Below, one piece after another: positions 26,742 through 36,019 of a DNA stretch of 64,000 bases. The notes beneath the pieces are model-generated. The model had not been told where the DNA came from and ran no database searches. It saw only the letters and a list, made by a program, of their open reading frames with translations. The DNA is from Achromobacter marplatensis (lineage in GTDB: Bacteria > Pseudomonadota > Gammaproteobacteria > Burkholderiales > Burkholderiaceae_B). The stretch covers positions 1-64,000 of the forward strand of contig NZ_NJIG01000010.1 of assembly GCF_002209535.1 (NCBI RefSeq). Reading direction: 5' to 3'. How positions within the stretch are numbered: the stretch's first letter is position 1; the number at the start of each line of letters is the position of its first letter. The translations under genes and the position numbers were made by a program.

Positions 26742-27635
26742 CTACTGCCACCCCCCAGAAAACTCACAACAACTCTCCGCCAGTTCCGCCACGCTTTCAC
26801 AAAACGCCACGTCCGCGTCTCGCCGGAACATCGCGCTGTACATCGATTGCGGCGGCGCCGTGCTGGTTCTTGCAATCACCAGCTGCCGCTTGCTCACCAT
26901 ATCCGCGAAGTAATCCCTTGGCAGGCAACTCACTCCGAAACCGGCCGCGGTCAGGCCTGCCATTGCGATCAGGCTGTTGATCGTGAAGATGTTGCTGGCC
27001 GGCGTGTGCGGGCGCAGCCAGCCGTCGTAGATCATGTTCAAGCCGGACTCGCGGCTTTGGCGCAGCAAGGGCAGGCGCGCGATGTCGGCGGGCGTGTAGA
27101 TGCGGCTGGCGTCGATCATGTCGGGGCTGCCCATCCAGGCGAACTCCAGGCGTTGCAGCGCCACCACCTGCAAGTTCGGTTCGGCGAATTCGCCGTGCAG
27201 GAACGCCATGTCCAGCTGGCCGGCCTGCAGGCGCTTGAGCAGGTCGGCGCCCAGGTCGATGTGCGGCTCCAGCGTGATGCGCGGATAGTGGGCGCGCAGC
27301 AGGCGGATGAGGGCGGGCAGCCAGGTCATTGCCGTGATCTCGGTAATGCCGAAACGGAACGTGCCGGTCAGCGTGTGCTGGCCTTTCAGGCGGACCAGCA
27401 GGCGGTCGCGGTGGCCCAGCATCTCTTCGGCCAGTGCATAGACTTCGTGGCCACGCGCGGTCAGTTCGGCGCGGTGGCCGGAGCGGTCGAAGAGGGCCAC
27501 GTCGAAGTCCGCCTCCAGCTCCTGGATGCGCTTGGTGATGGCCGATTGCGTGGTGTGCAGCTTCTGTGCGGACGCCGAAAACGTGCCCAGCCGGACGGTC
27601 CAGTACAGGGCCTCGATTTGTTTGAAAGTCAGCAT
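26742..27635 (-). CDS. LysR-family transcriptional regulator
   Basis: This 297-residue LysR regulator has an N-terminal winged helix-turn-helix (MLTFKQIEALYWTVRLGTFS, then AQKLHTTQSAITKRI) and a C-terminal ligand-binding domain. It is divergent from the RraA/aminotransferase/ABC operon, so it most likely controls that operon. The effector is unknown but may be the transported amino acid or its keto acid. Confidence 0.88.
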   Translation of the reverse strand: MLTFKQIEALYWTVRLGTFSASAQKLHTTQSAITKRIQELEADFDVALFDRSGHRAELTARGHEVYALAEEMLGHRDRLLVRLKGQHTLTGTFRFGITEITAMTWLPALIRLLRAHYPRITLEPHIDLGADLLKRLQAGQLDMAFLHGEFAEPNLQVVALQRLEFAWMGSPDMIDASRIYTPADIARLPLLRQSRESGLNMIYDGWLRPHTPASNIFTINSLIAMAGLTAAGFGVSCLPRDYFADMVSKRQLVIARTSTAPPQSMYSAMFRRDADVAFCESVAELAESCCEFSGGWQ

Positions 27636-27678
27636 GCGGCGGGTCCGCCCAAGGTCAGGTTCATTCCGAAATTTCGCT

Positions 27679-27694
27679 AAGGGCTAACCCTTAT
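27679..27694. promoter_or_regulatory. Candidate LysR operator: palindrome TAAGGG-CTAA-CCCTTA
   Basis: This perfect 6+6 palindrome lies in the 213-base gap between the divergent lysR and rraA-like genes. It overlaps a possible -10 hexamer TATATT at 27693-27698. Dyad symmetry in such a gap fits a LysR binding site, but the spacing is not the classical T-N11-A. Confidence 0.4.
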
Positions 27695-27848
27695 ATTCCT
27701 AAAAGCGATGAGGTTCGTGGAAATTTAATCCCTTTTTCCCAAACCGAAAAGCTCGCACCATGCGATCTGATTCATCTCCCGCCTGGCCGGGGCCTGGACA
27801 GGGTTCCGGGCTTGCGGCGGCTTTCGACTCAGGAATTTGCAGATCGTC

Positions 27849-28523
27849 ATGGCCACTATCCTTACCGGCGCACGCCAATTGCCGGCTTCCCCCGTTGCTC
27901 CCGCCGCCATCCTTGAAGCGCTGGCTGGTATCGTCACGCCCCACCTCAGCGACAACCTCGCGCGCCGCGAAGGTATCTCTGGCCTGCGCCGCTACAACGG
28001 ACGCGGCAAGCTGGTGGGCACCGCGCTGACGGTGAAGACCCGTCCGGGCGACAACCTGATGATCTACAAGGCGATGATGCAGATCCAGCCCGGCCACGTG
28101 CTGGTGGTGGATGCGGGCGGCGACCTGTCCAACGCCGTGCTGGGCGAGATCATGAAGCGCTACCTGCAGATCCACGGCTGCGCCGGCGTCGTCGTTGATG
28201 GCGCCATCCGTGACGTGGCCGCGTTCGAAGCCGACAGCTTTCCCTGCTATGCGCGTGGCCATATCCACCGCGGTCCCTACAAGGACGGCCCGGGCGAAGT
28301 CAACGTGCCCGTGTCCATCGGCGGCCAGGTCATCCAGCCTGGCGACATCCTGGTGGGCGACGAAGACGGCCTGGTCAGCTTTCCCGCCAGCGACGCGGAA
28401 AGCCTGATCGCCGCGGCGCACGCGCATGCCGCCAAGGAAGAACGCATCATGGCCGAGATCGCGGGAGGCGACCGGACGCAAAGCTGGATGCAGGCCGCGT
28501 TTGCCGCCAAGGGGCTGGCATGA
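27849..28523 (+). CDS. RraA-family protein, probable 4-hydroxy-4-methyl-2-oxoglutarate/CHA-type aldolase
   Basis: This 224-residue RraA-like protein has the signature VDGAIRD, whose Arg-Asp pair is used by HMG/CHA aldolases for metal-dependent retro-aldol cleavage, and LVVDAGGDLSNA for substrate binding. Older annotations call this family a demethylmenaquinone methyltransferase, which is not supported by the motifs. The ATG at 27849 is chosen over an in-frame TTG at 27837 that sits too close to the AGGA. Its stop overlaps the aminotransferase start as ATGA. Confidence 0.8.
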   Translation: MATILTGARQLPASPVAPAAILEALAGIVTPHLSDNLARREGISGLRRYNGRGKLVGTALTVKTRPGDNLMIYKAMMQIQPGHVLVVDAGGDLSNAVLGEIMKRYLQIHGCAGVVVDGAIRDVAAFEADSFPCYARGHIHRGPYKDGPGEVNVPVSIGGQVIQPGDILVGDEDGLVSFPASDAESLIAAAHAHAAKEERIMAEIAGGDRTQSWMQAAFAAKGLA

Positions 28524-29737
28524 GCGCCGTAGTCCCCGAATTCCTGGCCGACCGCGCCCGGGCCATCAAGCCGTCGCCCAGCATGGCGGCCAAGACGCGC
28601 GTTGACCAGTTGCGCGCCCAGGGCCGCGACATCATCGACTTCACGGTGGGCGAACCCGACCTGCCCACGCCCGCCCACATCGTGCAGGCCGGCATCGACA
28701 CGCTCAACAGCGGCGACATCCGCTACACGGCCTCCGCCGGCGCCAAGCCGCTGCTGGAAGCCGTGCGCGCCAAGTTCCAGCGCGAAAACGGCCTGGACTA
28801 CGGGTTGGACGAACTGATCGTTGGCGTGGGCGCCAAGCAGTTGATTTTCACCGCGCTGGCCGCCACCGTGCAGGCCGGCGACGAAGTCATCATCCCCGCG
28901 CCGTACTGGGTGTCGTACCCGGACATGGTGCTGGTCAACGACGGCACGCCCGTCGTGGTGGCTTGCCCGGAGGCCGACGGCTTCAAGCTCACGCCGCAGG
29001 CGCTGGAAGCGGCCATCACGCCGCGCACGAAGTGGGTGCTGCTGAATACGCCCAGCAATCCCACCGGCGCGATGTACGGCGCAGACGAACTGCGCGCGCT
29101 GGGCGAGGTGCTGGCGCGCCATCCGCATGTCTGGCTGATGACCGACGAGATCTACGAGCATCTGGCTTACGGCCAGGCGCGCCACGCATCGCCCGCCGCC
29201 GTGGTGCCGGCGCTGGCCGCCCGCACGCTCACGATCAATGGCGTGTCCAAGGCCTATGCGATGACGGGCTGGCGCCTGGGCTATGCCGGCGGTCCCAAGC
29301 CGCTGATCAAGGCCATGGCGACGCTGATCTCGCAAAGCACCAGCTGCGTCAGCGCCATCAGCCAGTCGGCCGCGCGCGTGGCGCTGACCGCCGACCAGCG
29401 TTGCGTGAGCGATGCCGCGGCCATTTTCCATCAGCGCCGCGACCGCATCGTCTCGTTGCTGAACGCCGTGCCGGGCATCCGTTGCCCGCAACCGCAGGGC
29501 GCGTTCTATGTCTATCCGTCGGTCGACGGCCTGCTGGGTAAGCGCACGCCGGCCGGCCGCTTGCTGGCCAATGACCTGGACGTGGTGATGTTCCTGCTGG
29601 ACGAGGCGGGCGTCGCGGTGCTGGACGGCGCGGCCTATGGCCTGTCGCCCTATTTGCGGCTGAGCTTCGCCACGTCCATGGAAAACATCGAAGAAGGCTG
29701 CCGCCGCATCCATGAGGCGTGCGCGGCCTTGCGTTGA
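28520..29737 (+). CDS. Class I/II PLP-dependent aminotransferase
   Basis: This 405-residue fold-type I aminotransferase of the aspartate aminotransferase group has Lys244 in NGVSKAYAMTGWRLGY as the PLP lysine, NTPSNPTGAMY and the C-terminal arginine in LRLSFATS that binds the substrate carboxylate. Coupled to the RraA-like aldolase and followed by an amino acid transporter, it probably converts an imported amino acid to its 2-oxo acid. Confidence 0.88.
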   Translation: MSAVVPEFLADRARAIKPSPSMAAKTRVDQLRAQGRDIIDFTVGEPDLPTPAHIVQAGIDTLNSGDIRYTASAGAKPLLEAVRAKFQRENGLDYGLDELIVGVGAKQLIFTALAATVQAGDEVIIPAPYWVSYPDMVLVNDGTPVVVACPEADGFKLTPQALEAAITPRTKWVLLNTPSNPTGAMYGADELRALGEVLARHPHVWLMTDEIYEHLAYGQARHASPAAVVPALAARTLTINGVSKAYAMTGWRLGYAGGPKPLIKAMATLISQSTSCVSAISQSAARVALTADQRCVSDAAAIFHQRRDRIVSLLNAVPGIRCPQPQGAFYVYPSVDGLLGKRTPAGRLLANDLDVVMFLLDEAGVAVLDGAAYGLSPYLRLSFATSMENIEEGCRRIHEACAALR

Positions 29738-29788
29738 CGCGCAGGTTTTGCGGGCAGCACCCATACCTATACTCCAAGGGGAAATACC

Positions 29789-30616
29789 ATGAAGACCACC
29801 ATCGCCACTTTCGTTGCCGCCGTCGGCCTTGCCGCCACGCTGGCGCCCGCCGCGCATGCGGACACCGTGCAGGACATCAAGGCCCGTGGCAAATTCATCT
29901 GCGGCACCATGGGCACGGCCGAGCCCTTCAGCTTCCAGGACCCCAAGACCCGCGCCGTCGTGGGCTATGAGGTCGACATGTGCCAGGCCATTGCCGACAG
30001 CCTGGGCGTGCCGCTGGAATTGAAGCTGATCGCGGTCGAAGCCCGCATCCCTGAACTGATCGCCGGCCGCGTCGACGTGGTGGCGGCCAACCTGGGCTGG
30101 AGCCCGGAGCGCGCGCAGCAGATCGATTACTCACACCAGCACTTCGTGAGCCTGCAGAAGATCCTGGCGCGCGATTCGGAAAAGGACTTGAAGGCGCCCG
30201 CTGATCTTGCCGGCAAGCGCGTCAGCGCCGTGCGCGGCTCGTCGTCGGAGCAGGGCGCGCGCAAGAACATCCCCAATGTCGAGCCCGTGACCTTCAAGGA
30301 TCCCAGCGGCGCGTTCCTGGCATTGCAACAGGGCAAGGTCAGCGGCTTCGTGGGGTCTGAGCTGATGCTGGTGAAGCTCAAGCAACAGGCGTCGGCAAGC
30401 GCGGTGCCGGTCAAGATCCTGGAGCCGGCGCTGTTCGTCGAGCCTTGGGGCATGGGCGTGCGCAAGGGCGACACCGCCATGCTGGCCCAGGTGAACAAGG
30501 TGCTGGACGGCATGGAGGCATCGGGTGAGGCCACCAAGACGTTCGACAAGTGGTTCGGCGCGGGCACGCAGTTCAACATGAAGCGCGATTTCCGCATCGA
30601 AGCCATCAAGGGTTGA
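29789..30616 (+). CDS. Polar amino acid ABC transporter substrate-binding protein
   Basis: This 275-residue periplasmic protein of the SBP_bac_3 family has a signal peptide ending at AHA|DTV and the fold segments EVDMCQAIADSLGV and VDVVAANLGWSPERA. It would bind a polar amino acid for the permeases and ATPase downstream. It follows the aminotransferase gene by 51 bases in the same direction. Confidence 0.9.
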   Translation: MKTTIATFVAAVGLAATLAPAAHADTVQDIKARGKFICGTMGTAEPFSFQDPKTRAVVGYEVDMCQAIADSLGVPLELKLIAVEARIPELIAGRVDVVAANLGWSPERAQQIDYSHQHFVSLQKILARDSEKDLKAPADLAGKRVSAVRGSSSEQGARKNIPNVEPVTFKDPSGAFLALQQGKVSGFVGSELMLVKLKQQASASAVPVKILEPALFVEPWGMGVRKGDTAMLAQVNKVLDGMEASGEATKTFDKWFGAGTQFNMKRDFRIEAIKG

Positions 30617-30644
30617 CGCGCCGCGCGCGCTGGAGCCTGTCTCG

Positions 30645-31346
30645 ATGCATTACGTTTTCGACTTCAGCGCCATTTTCCAGGGCGAGTATCCGTCATGGCT
30701 GCTCAGGGGGTTCATCACCACCCTGGCGCTGGCCGGACTGGCCTGGATTCTGGCGTTCTTCGTGGGCAGCCTGCTGGCGGTGATCCGCCTGACGGGCTCG
30801 CCCGTAGCCAACGCGGTGATCGCGGTGTACGTCGCGTTCCACCGCAACGTGCCCATGCTGGTGCACATCCTCTTCTGGTACTTCGGCGTGCCGGCGCTGC
30901 TGCCGCAATTCGCGACCGACTGGCTCAACAGCCACGGCAGTGAATTCATCATGTCGTGCATCGCGATCTCGCTGGTGATGTCGGCCTATATCTGCGAAGA
31001 CCTGCGCAGTGCCGTGCGGGGCATCCCGCCGGGGCAGGTCGAGGCGTCGCGGGCGCTGGGCCTGAGCTTTCTGCAGACCATGCGCAAGGTCATCTTGCCG
31101 CAGGCCTTCCGCATCGCGATTCCGCCGTTGCTGAACCAGACCCTGCTGCTGTTGAAGAACACCAGCCTGGCGATGGCGATCGGCGTGACGGAACTGACTG
31201 CCGCGGGGCGCGAGGTCGAGAACTACACGTTCCGCACCTTCGAGGCCTATGCCGTGGTGACGGTCATCTATCTGGTGCTGTCGTTCATCATCATGGGGGG
31301 CGGGGCGCTCTTGCAACGACGTTACCGTCCGCTGGGGGCGCGCTGA
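30645..31346 (+). CDS. Amino acid ABC transporter permease (first)
   Basis: This 233-residue membrane protein of the HisM/GlnP family has several transmembrane helices and the EAA-type loop ([23 protein letters not shown], key residues EASRALG and LPQA) that contacts the ATPase. It pairs with the next permease to form the channel. Confidence 0.9.
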   Translation: MHYVFDFSAIFQGEYPSWLLRGFITTLALAGLAWILAFFVGSLLAVIRLTGSPVANAVIAVYVAFHRNVPMLVHILFWYFGVPALLPQFATDWLNSHGSEFIMSCIAISLVMSAYICEDLRSAVRGIPPGQVEASRALGLSFLQTMRKVILPQAFRIAIPPLLNQTLLLLKNTSLAMAIGVTELTAAGREVENYTFRTFEAYAVVTVIYLVLSFIIMGGGALLQRRYRPLGAR

Positions 31347-31347
31347 C

Positions 31348-32064
31348 ATGTGGGACATACTGAAAGACAACTGGCTGCTGCTGCTGATCGGGCAGTACCC
31401 GCACGGGCCGGTGGGCGGCCTGGTCGCCACCTTGGGCCTGGCCGCGATCAGCCTGGCCCTGGCGCTGCCCTGCGGCGTGCTGCTGGCGCTGGGCCGCATC
31501 AGCCCCTACCGCATCTTCTACTGGCCGTCCTCGGCGGTGGTCTACCTGGTGCGCGGCCTGCCGCTTCTGATGTTCATCTTCTGGGCGTATTTCTTCGTGC
31601 CGCTCATCATCGGCCGCCCCGTCGCGGGCACCACGACGATGGTGGTGGCGCTGGTCTGCTACGAGAGCGCGTACCTGGCCGAGATCATCCGCGCCGGCAT
31701 CCAGGCGCTGCCCCCCGGCCAGCAGGAGGCCAGCCGCGCGCTGGGCCTGTCGTACCTGCAGACGATGCGGCGCGTGATCCTGCCGCAGGCGCTCTACAAC
31801 ATGCTGCCCAGCATGCTGAGCCAGTTCGTGTCGACGGTGAAGGAGACGTCGCTGGCCTATGTGATCAGCGTGCAGGAACTGACTTATGCCGCGAACCAGA
31901 TCAACAGCGTGCTGCTGACCAAGCCGTTCGAAGTGTTCGGCTTGCTGGCGATGACCTATTTCATCCTGAATTTTGGCCTGAGTTCATTGGTGCACCTGAC
32001 CGAACGACGTATCGGCAGACGGCGCGCCGGGCTCACGGCCACCCCTAAAGTGGTGCCGACATGA
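31348..32064 (+). CDS. Amino acid ABC transporter permease (second)
   Basis: This 238-residue permease is related to the first, again with the EAA loop ([21 protein letters not shown]). Only one base separates it from the previous gene, and its stop overlaps the ATPase start as ATGA. The two permeases would form a heterodimer. Confidence 0.9.
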   Translation: MWDILKDNWLLLLIGQYPHGPVGGLVATLGLAAISLALALPCGVLLALGRISPYRIFYWPSSAVVYLVRGLPLLMFIFWAYFFVPLIIGRPVAGTTTMVVALVCYESAYLAEIIRAGIQALPPGQQEASRALGLSYLQTMRRVILPQALYNMLPSMLSQFVSTVKETSLAYVISVQELTYAANQINSVLLTKPFEVFGLLAMTYFILNFGLSSLVHLTERRIGRRRAGLTATPKVVPT

Positions 32065-32786
32065 TCCGATTTTCCCAAGTGCAGAAGTGGTACGGCGAAT
32101 ACCAGGCGCTGGCCGATGTGACCGAGCAAGTGACGCAAGGCGAGGTCGTGGTGGTGTGCGGCCCGTCCGGTTCCGGCAAGTCCACCCTGATCCGCACCGT
32201 CAACCGCCTGGAGCCCATCCAGAAGGGCGTGATCGAGGTCAACGGCCAGGACATCTACGGCCCCAAGGTCCACCTGGACCAGTTGCGCAGCCACATCGGT
32301 TTCGTGTTCCAGCAGTTCAACCTGTTCCCGCATCTGTCGGTGCTGGAAAACCTGATGCTGGCCCCGCTGCAACTCAAACGCGCCCGCCGCCCCGAAGCCC
32401 GCGACCGCGCGATGCAGCTGCTGGAGCGCGTCGGCCTGGCGCACAAGGCCGACGCCTATCCGACCCAGCTGTCAGGCGGCCAGCAGCAACGCGTGGCCAT
32501 CGCGCGCGCCTTGGCGATGAACCCGCCGGTGATGCTGTTCGACGAGCCGACCAGTGCGCTCGACCCGGAAATGGTGGGGGAAGTGCTTCAGGTGATGAAG
32601 GGCTTGGCAAAGGACGGCATGACGATGGTGTGCGTGACGCACGAAATGGGATTCGCGCGAGAAGTCGCGGATCGGGTGTGGTTCATGGATGCCGGGAGGA
32701 TTGTGGAGACGGGGACGCCGGAGGGGTTCTTCAGTCGACCGGGGACGGCGCGGGCGCAGAAGTTCTTGGCCGAGATTCGGCATTAA
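32061..32786 (+). CDS. Amino acid ABC transporter ATP-binding protein
   Basis: This 241-residue ABC ATPase of the GlnQ/HisP type has Walker [10 protein letters not shown], signature LSGGQQQR, Walker [13 protein letters not shown] and the switch histidine in CVTHEMGF. It ends the operon; a palindromic repeat block begins some 50 bases later. Confidence 0.93.
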   Translation: MIRFSQVQKWYGEYQALADVTEQVTQGEVVVVCGPSGSGKSTLIRTVNRLEPIQKGVIEVNGQDIYGPKVHLDQLRSHIGFVFQQFNLFPHLSVLENLMLAPLQLKRARRPEARDRAMQLLERVGLAHKADAYPTQLSGGQQQRVAIARALAMNPPVMLFDEPTSALDPEMVGEVLQVMKGLAKDGMTMVCVTHEMGFAREVADRVWFMDAGRIVETGTPEGFFSRPGTARAQKFLAEIRH

Positions 32787-32840
32787 GGGTGGTTTTTTTG
32801 CGGGCGGTTGGGGCTTCTTAAGACGCCCGTCGCGTGGGGG

Positions 32841-32972
32841 GCCTGGGGTGCGCGGGGCAACGATTGCGGTCCGGAGCCTTCGCTCCGGACTCCCCCTTCG
32901 TCATCTTCGTCACGGCCTTCGGCCGTTCCTTCAGATTCCCTCGGGCTTATCGACGCCCCGCGCACCCCAGGC
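32841..32972 (+). repeat. Palindromic repeat unit E (type II) with 18-bp outer arms
   Basis: Arms at 32841-32858 and 32955-32972 are a perfect 18-bp inverted repeat that extends imperfectly outward. The core hairpin is at 32869-32890 (loop CTTC), and the second hairpin ACGGCC-TTC-GGCCGT is at 32912-32926. It is the left end of a block reaching 33880, between the convergent ABC ATPase and apaH genes. Confidence 0.9.
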
Positions 32973-33698
32973 CACCCCCGCGCCGGGCTCTGGTGGCTGA
33001 ATCCTGACGGTCGCCGGGGAGAGTTGAGTTTTTTAGGTTCTGCTCTCCGGAGGTGAGGGAGAGGAAGATCTTGCGTTGCCCGCTCCCGGCCGGCCGCGCG
33101 GGCGGCCTTTGGGAGCTTACGCGTTGTCTTGCGTCGTGAGGATGCGGGTTGCATCTCGCGTGTGACCTATCGCCGTTGTAATGACCCATGATGGGTTGCG
33201 CGCGATGGACGTTCCCGTTCTTATGGCGGATTTGCCGCGCTCCACCCATCCTACGCAGGCGATTGATGTTGGTAGCGGCGTCGTTCACCGTCGTAGGATG
33301 GGTGGAGTGCGTTCCGGTCGGCCTAAGCACACGGACGTGTATCGCACGTAACCCATCATCGATGCATGCCACCACGATGGGTTACGCGCGATCAAGTTTC
33401 CCTTCCTAATGCCGGATTTACCGCGCTCCACCCATCCTACGGACATGAGATGACGAATAACCATCAACTCGTCAAATGAGAGACAGTGCCGCGCGCCACC
33501 CGTCGCTCCACCTCTCCCCGAGTGAATACGGCGCCCCTAGACAACAACTCCCTGCAAGCGCGCAAGCGACCACAGCCCCGACGCCCCACATCACGTATGC
33601 CGATTGCAGCCGCCCGCGCGGCTGCAACTCGGCGGGCAACGCAGCACTCGTCACTAATCGAGGATCTAGCAGCGCTCCAGGCCCAGACGGCGGCAGCT
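32973..33698. repeat. Spacer of composite repeat block, mirror image of the one at 25.8-26.5 kb
   Basis: No gene is seen here. A GC-rich hairpin with GCTCCC/GGGAGC ends is at 33082-33116. CTCCACCCATCCTACG-type repeats occur at 33240-33255, 33292-33307 (inverted) and 33426-33441. A 10-bp perfect hairpin TTGCAGCCGC/GCGGCTGCAA is at 33604-33627. The order and orientation are the reverse of the block upstream of the LysR gene. Confidence 0.8.
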
Positions 33699-33857
33699 CG
33701 TCGGCGGTGTCGGCATGACGGCGCGCAACCTTGATGCGCCCGAGGGAATCTGAAGGCAGCGGCCGCAGGCCGCAACGAAGATGACGAAGGGGCAGTCCGG
33801 AGCGAACGCTCCGGACCGCAATCGTGGGCGCGCGCCGTCATGCCGACATCGCCGATG
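33699..33857 (-). repeat. Palindromic repeat unit F (type I)
   Basis: The left arm at 33699-33726 is identical to the 28-base arm of unit C; the right arm at 33830-33857 matches it with about three differences. The core hairpin is at 33795-33816 (loop GAAC), and the second hairpin GCGGCC-GCA-GGCCGC is at 33759-33773. It lies just past the 3' end of apaH. Confidence 0.9.
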
Positions 33858-33919
33858 GGCGACCTACGAAGCGCCAAGACTCGCCAAAAAAACGAGCCAC
33901 TAAATCAGCAGCTTCCCAA

Positions 33920-34753
33920 TCACTCAGACAACGGATTCTGAAACTGCGAACACTTCACCTGCACCAGTTTCCGATCCTGCAACCGCAAAGCCGTCAACGC
34001 TCCCCCCCACACGCACCCGGTGTCCAGGCATATCACGTCCGGCCGCTGCAATAACCCCAGCGTCGACCAGTGCCCGAAAACCGTCGTGATGTCCCGGGTG
34101 GCCCGGTTCGGGACGTCGAACCATGGCACCAGGCCCGGTGGCCAGGCGCCCGGGGCGACCTTGGTTGCGAACTCCATGTGTCCGTTCGGCGTGCACAGGC
34201 GGATCCGCGTCAGCGCGTTGATGATCACCCGCATCCGCTTGCCGCCCTTGTGGTCTTCTTTCCACGTGGCCGGCTCATTGCCGTACATCTTTTGCAGCGC
34301 CTTCTGCCAGTTCGGGCCGCGCAGGGCATCCTGGACTTCGCCGGCCAGGGACAGCGTCTTGGCGACATCCCATTTTGCCAACGTGCCGGCGTGCACCAGC
34401 AGGTGGCCTTGTTCGAAATGGGCCAGCGGGCGCAAGCGCAGCCAGTTGATCAGGTCGGCCGCGTCCGGCGCGCGAAGAATCTCTTCGAGCGTGTCCGATT
34501 TCGACGGCTTGCGCACCCCGGCCGCGGCGGCCAGCAGGTGCAGGTCATGGTTACCCAGCACCGACGTCGCGCGGTCGCCCAGGTCGATGATGCGACGCAG
34601 GGTCTCCAGCGACTGCGGGCCGCGGTTGACCAGGTCCCCGGCGAACCAGAAGCGCGACTGCGGGTCGCCGACCAGATCGGGGTGGGACAGCAAGCGGTCC
34701 AGCGGCGAGCAGCACCCCTGCACGTCGCCGATCATCCAGATACTGCCGTTCAT
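33920..34753 (-). CDS. apaH: Symmetrical bis(5'-nucleosyl)-tetraphosphatase
   Basis: This 277-residue metallophosphatase cleaves Ap4A to two ADP. Metal-binding motifs [14 protein letters not shown] and GNHD are all present in order. The ATG at 34753 overlaps the lptG stop as ATGA, so the two are translationally coupled. A longer upstream reading frame is only the out-of-frame lptG region. Confidence 0.93.
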   Translation of the reverse strand: MNGSIWMIGDVQGCCSPLDRLLSHPDLVGDPQSRFWFAGDLVNRGPQSLETLRRIIDLGDRATSVLGNHDLHLLAAAAGVRKPSKSDTLEEILRAPDAADLINWLRLRPLAHFEQGHLLVHAGTLAKWDVAKTLSLAGEVQDALRGPNWQKALQKMYGNEPATWKEDHKGGKRMRVIINALTRIRLCTPNGHMEFATKVAPGAWPPGLVPWFDVPNRATRDITTVFGHWSTLGLLQRPDVICLDTGCVWGGALTALRLQDRKLVQVKCSQFQNPLSE

Positions 34754-35928
34754 GCGGGACTTTTGCTCCAAGGCCAGCGTTGTTGGACGAACCGGGTAAA
34801 GGTGTGGCGGTATTCCATGTAGGTCATCGCGCCCAGCGCCAGGGCCATGGCGCCCAGGTTCGGACCCAGGGCGGTCAGCCAGGGCGGCCACTTGCCCAGC
34901 ATGCCCACGTTCAGGGCCAGCTGGTTTAGCATGAAGAAGCCCACACCCAGCAGGATGCCGATGAAGACCTTGGCGCCCACGCCACCGCGGCGCGTCTGCA
35001 TCAGGCCGATCGGGGCCGCAATCGTGATCATCACCAGCAAGGTGAACGGATACGCCAGTTTGCGCCACAGGGCGACGACCTGTCGACCATATTGCAGCTG
35101 GTTGTCGCGCAAATACTCCACATAGTCCAGCAACGTGACGATGGACATGCGTTCAGGGGTCAGGACGCGGGCCAGCAGGCGCTCGGCGCTGAGCGTGGTG
35201 TCCACCGTGCGCTCGGGCACCTTCACCACGGCCGCGGGCGGGTTCTTCGGCGGGCGGGCATTGGCCAGCGCTTCGGAGGCCTCGTCGTCCAGCCGCGTCT
35301 CGGCCACGTCCTTGAGGACCAGGTCGCCATGGGCGAACAGGCCGGTGGGCGCGGTGGACAGGACGGACAGCGTCAGGTCTTTCTTGAATTCGTACAGGGT
35401 GATGTTGGCCACCTGGCCGTCGCCCTTGAGTTCGCCGATATTGATGATGCGGGTGCCGCCGTTGGCGGTGGGTTCCTTGAACCAGTAACCGCTCTTCAAG
35501 CGGTCGCCGCCGGCCTTGCCGCGAAACAGCAGGTTGGCTTCGCCGCTTTTGATCTCGGCCCAGGGGGTGACGTATTCGGACAGCAGGGCCGCGCCGATCA
35601 TCAGGGGGATGGTGACGATCCACAGCATGCGCAGCAGGCGCATGCCGCTGACGCCCGAGACCCGCAGGATGACGAGTTCGTTACGCTGCGCCAGACCCGC
35701 CAGCGCAAGGATCGCGCCGATCAGCAGCCCGATGGGCAGGAGGTCGTACAAGCGGGTGGGAATGGCCAGCGCCTGCATGTAGAGCAGGGCCATCATGGAG
35801 AACTTGTCGCCCACGTTGTCCAGGTCGTCCACCAGCGCGAAGAACGTGAAAAGACCCAGCAGGGCCATAAGGACCACTGCACAAGAGCGATAGATCTCGC
35901 GGGCCAGGTAGCGACGTGCGGTACGCAT
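34750..35928 (-). CDS. lptG: LPS export ABC transporter permease LptG
   Basis: This 392-residue inner-membrane protein has about six transmembrane helices split around a periplasmic beta-jellyroll domain. The N-terminal segment ([19 protein letters not shown], then [20 protein letters not shown]) is typical of LptG rather than LptF. It forms the LptB2FG extractor of lipopolysaccharide. No lptF is adjacent. The ATG at 35928 (MRTARRYLA) is preferred to a TTG 39 bases upstream, although neither has a clear ribosome binding site. Confidence 0.88.
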   Translation of the reverse strand: MRTARRYLAREIYRSCAVVLMALLGLFTFFALVDDLDNVGDKFSMMALLYMQALAIPTRLYDLLPIGLLIGAILALAGLAQRNELVILRVSGVSGMRLLRMLWIVTIPLMIGAALLSEYVTPWAEIKSGEANLLFRGKAGGDRLKSGYWFKEPTANGGTRIINIGELKGDGQVANITLYEFKKDLTLSVLSTAPTGLFAHGDLVLKDVAETRLDDEASEALANARPPKNPPAAVVKVPERTVDTTLSAERLLARVLTPERMSIVTLLDYVEYLRDNQLQYGRQVVALWRKLAYPFTLLVMITIAAPIGLMQTRRGGVGAKVFIGILLGVGFFMLNQLALNVGMLGKWPPWLTALGPNLGAMALALGAMTYMEYRHTFTRFVQQRWPWSKSPA

Positions 35929-36019
35929 GAAAAGGAAAGGGAGCGCGTAAACGTGAAAGCTTAACAAATCCCGCCGCTAAGGGTGGGGAAGGCCTGACGG
36001 AATGGCGTGGATTTGGGTA

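Noticed and set aside
32787-33919. CRISPR array in the repeat-rich gap before apaH
   Set aside because: The repeats are inverted, of different lengths and few in number, without regular spacers or cas genes.
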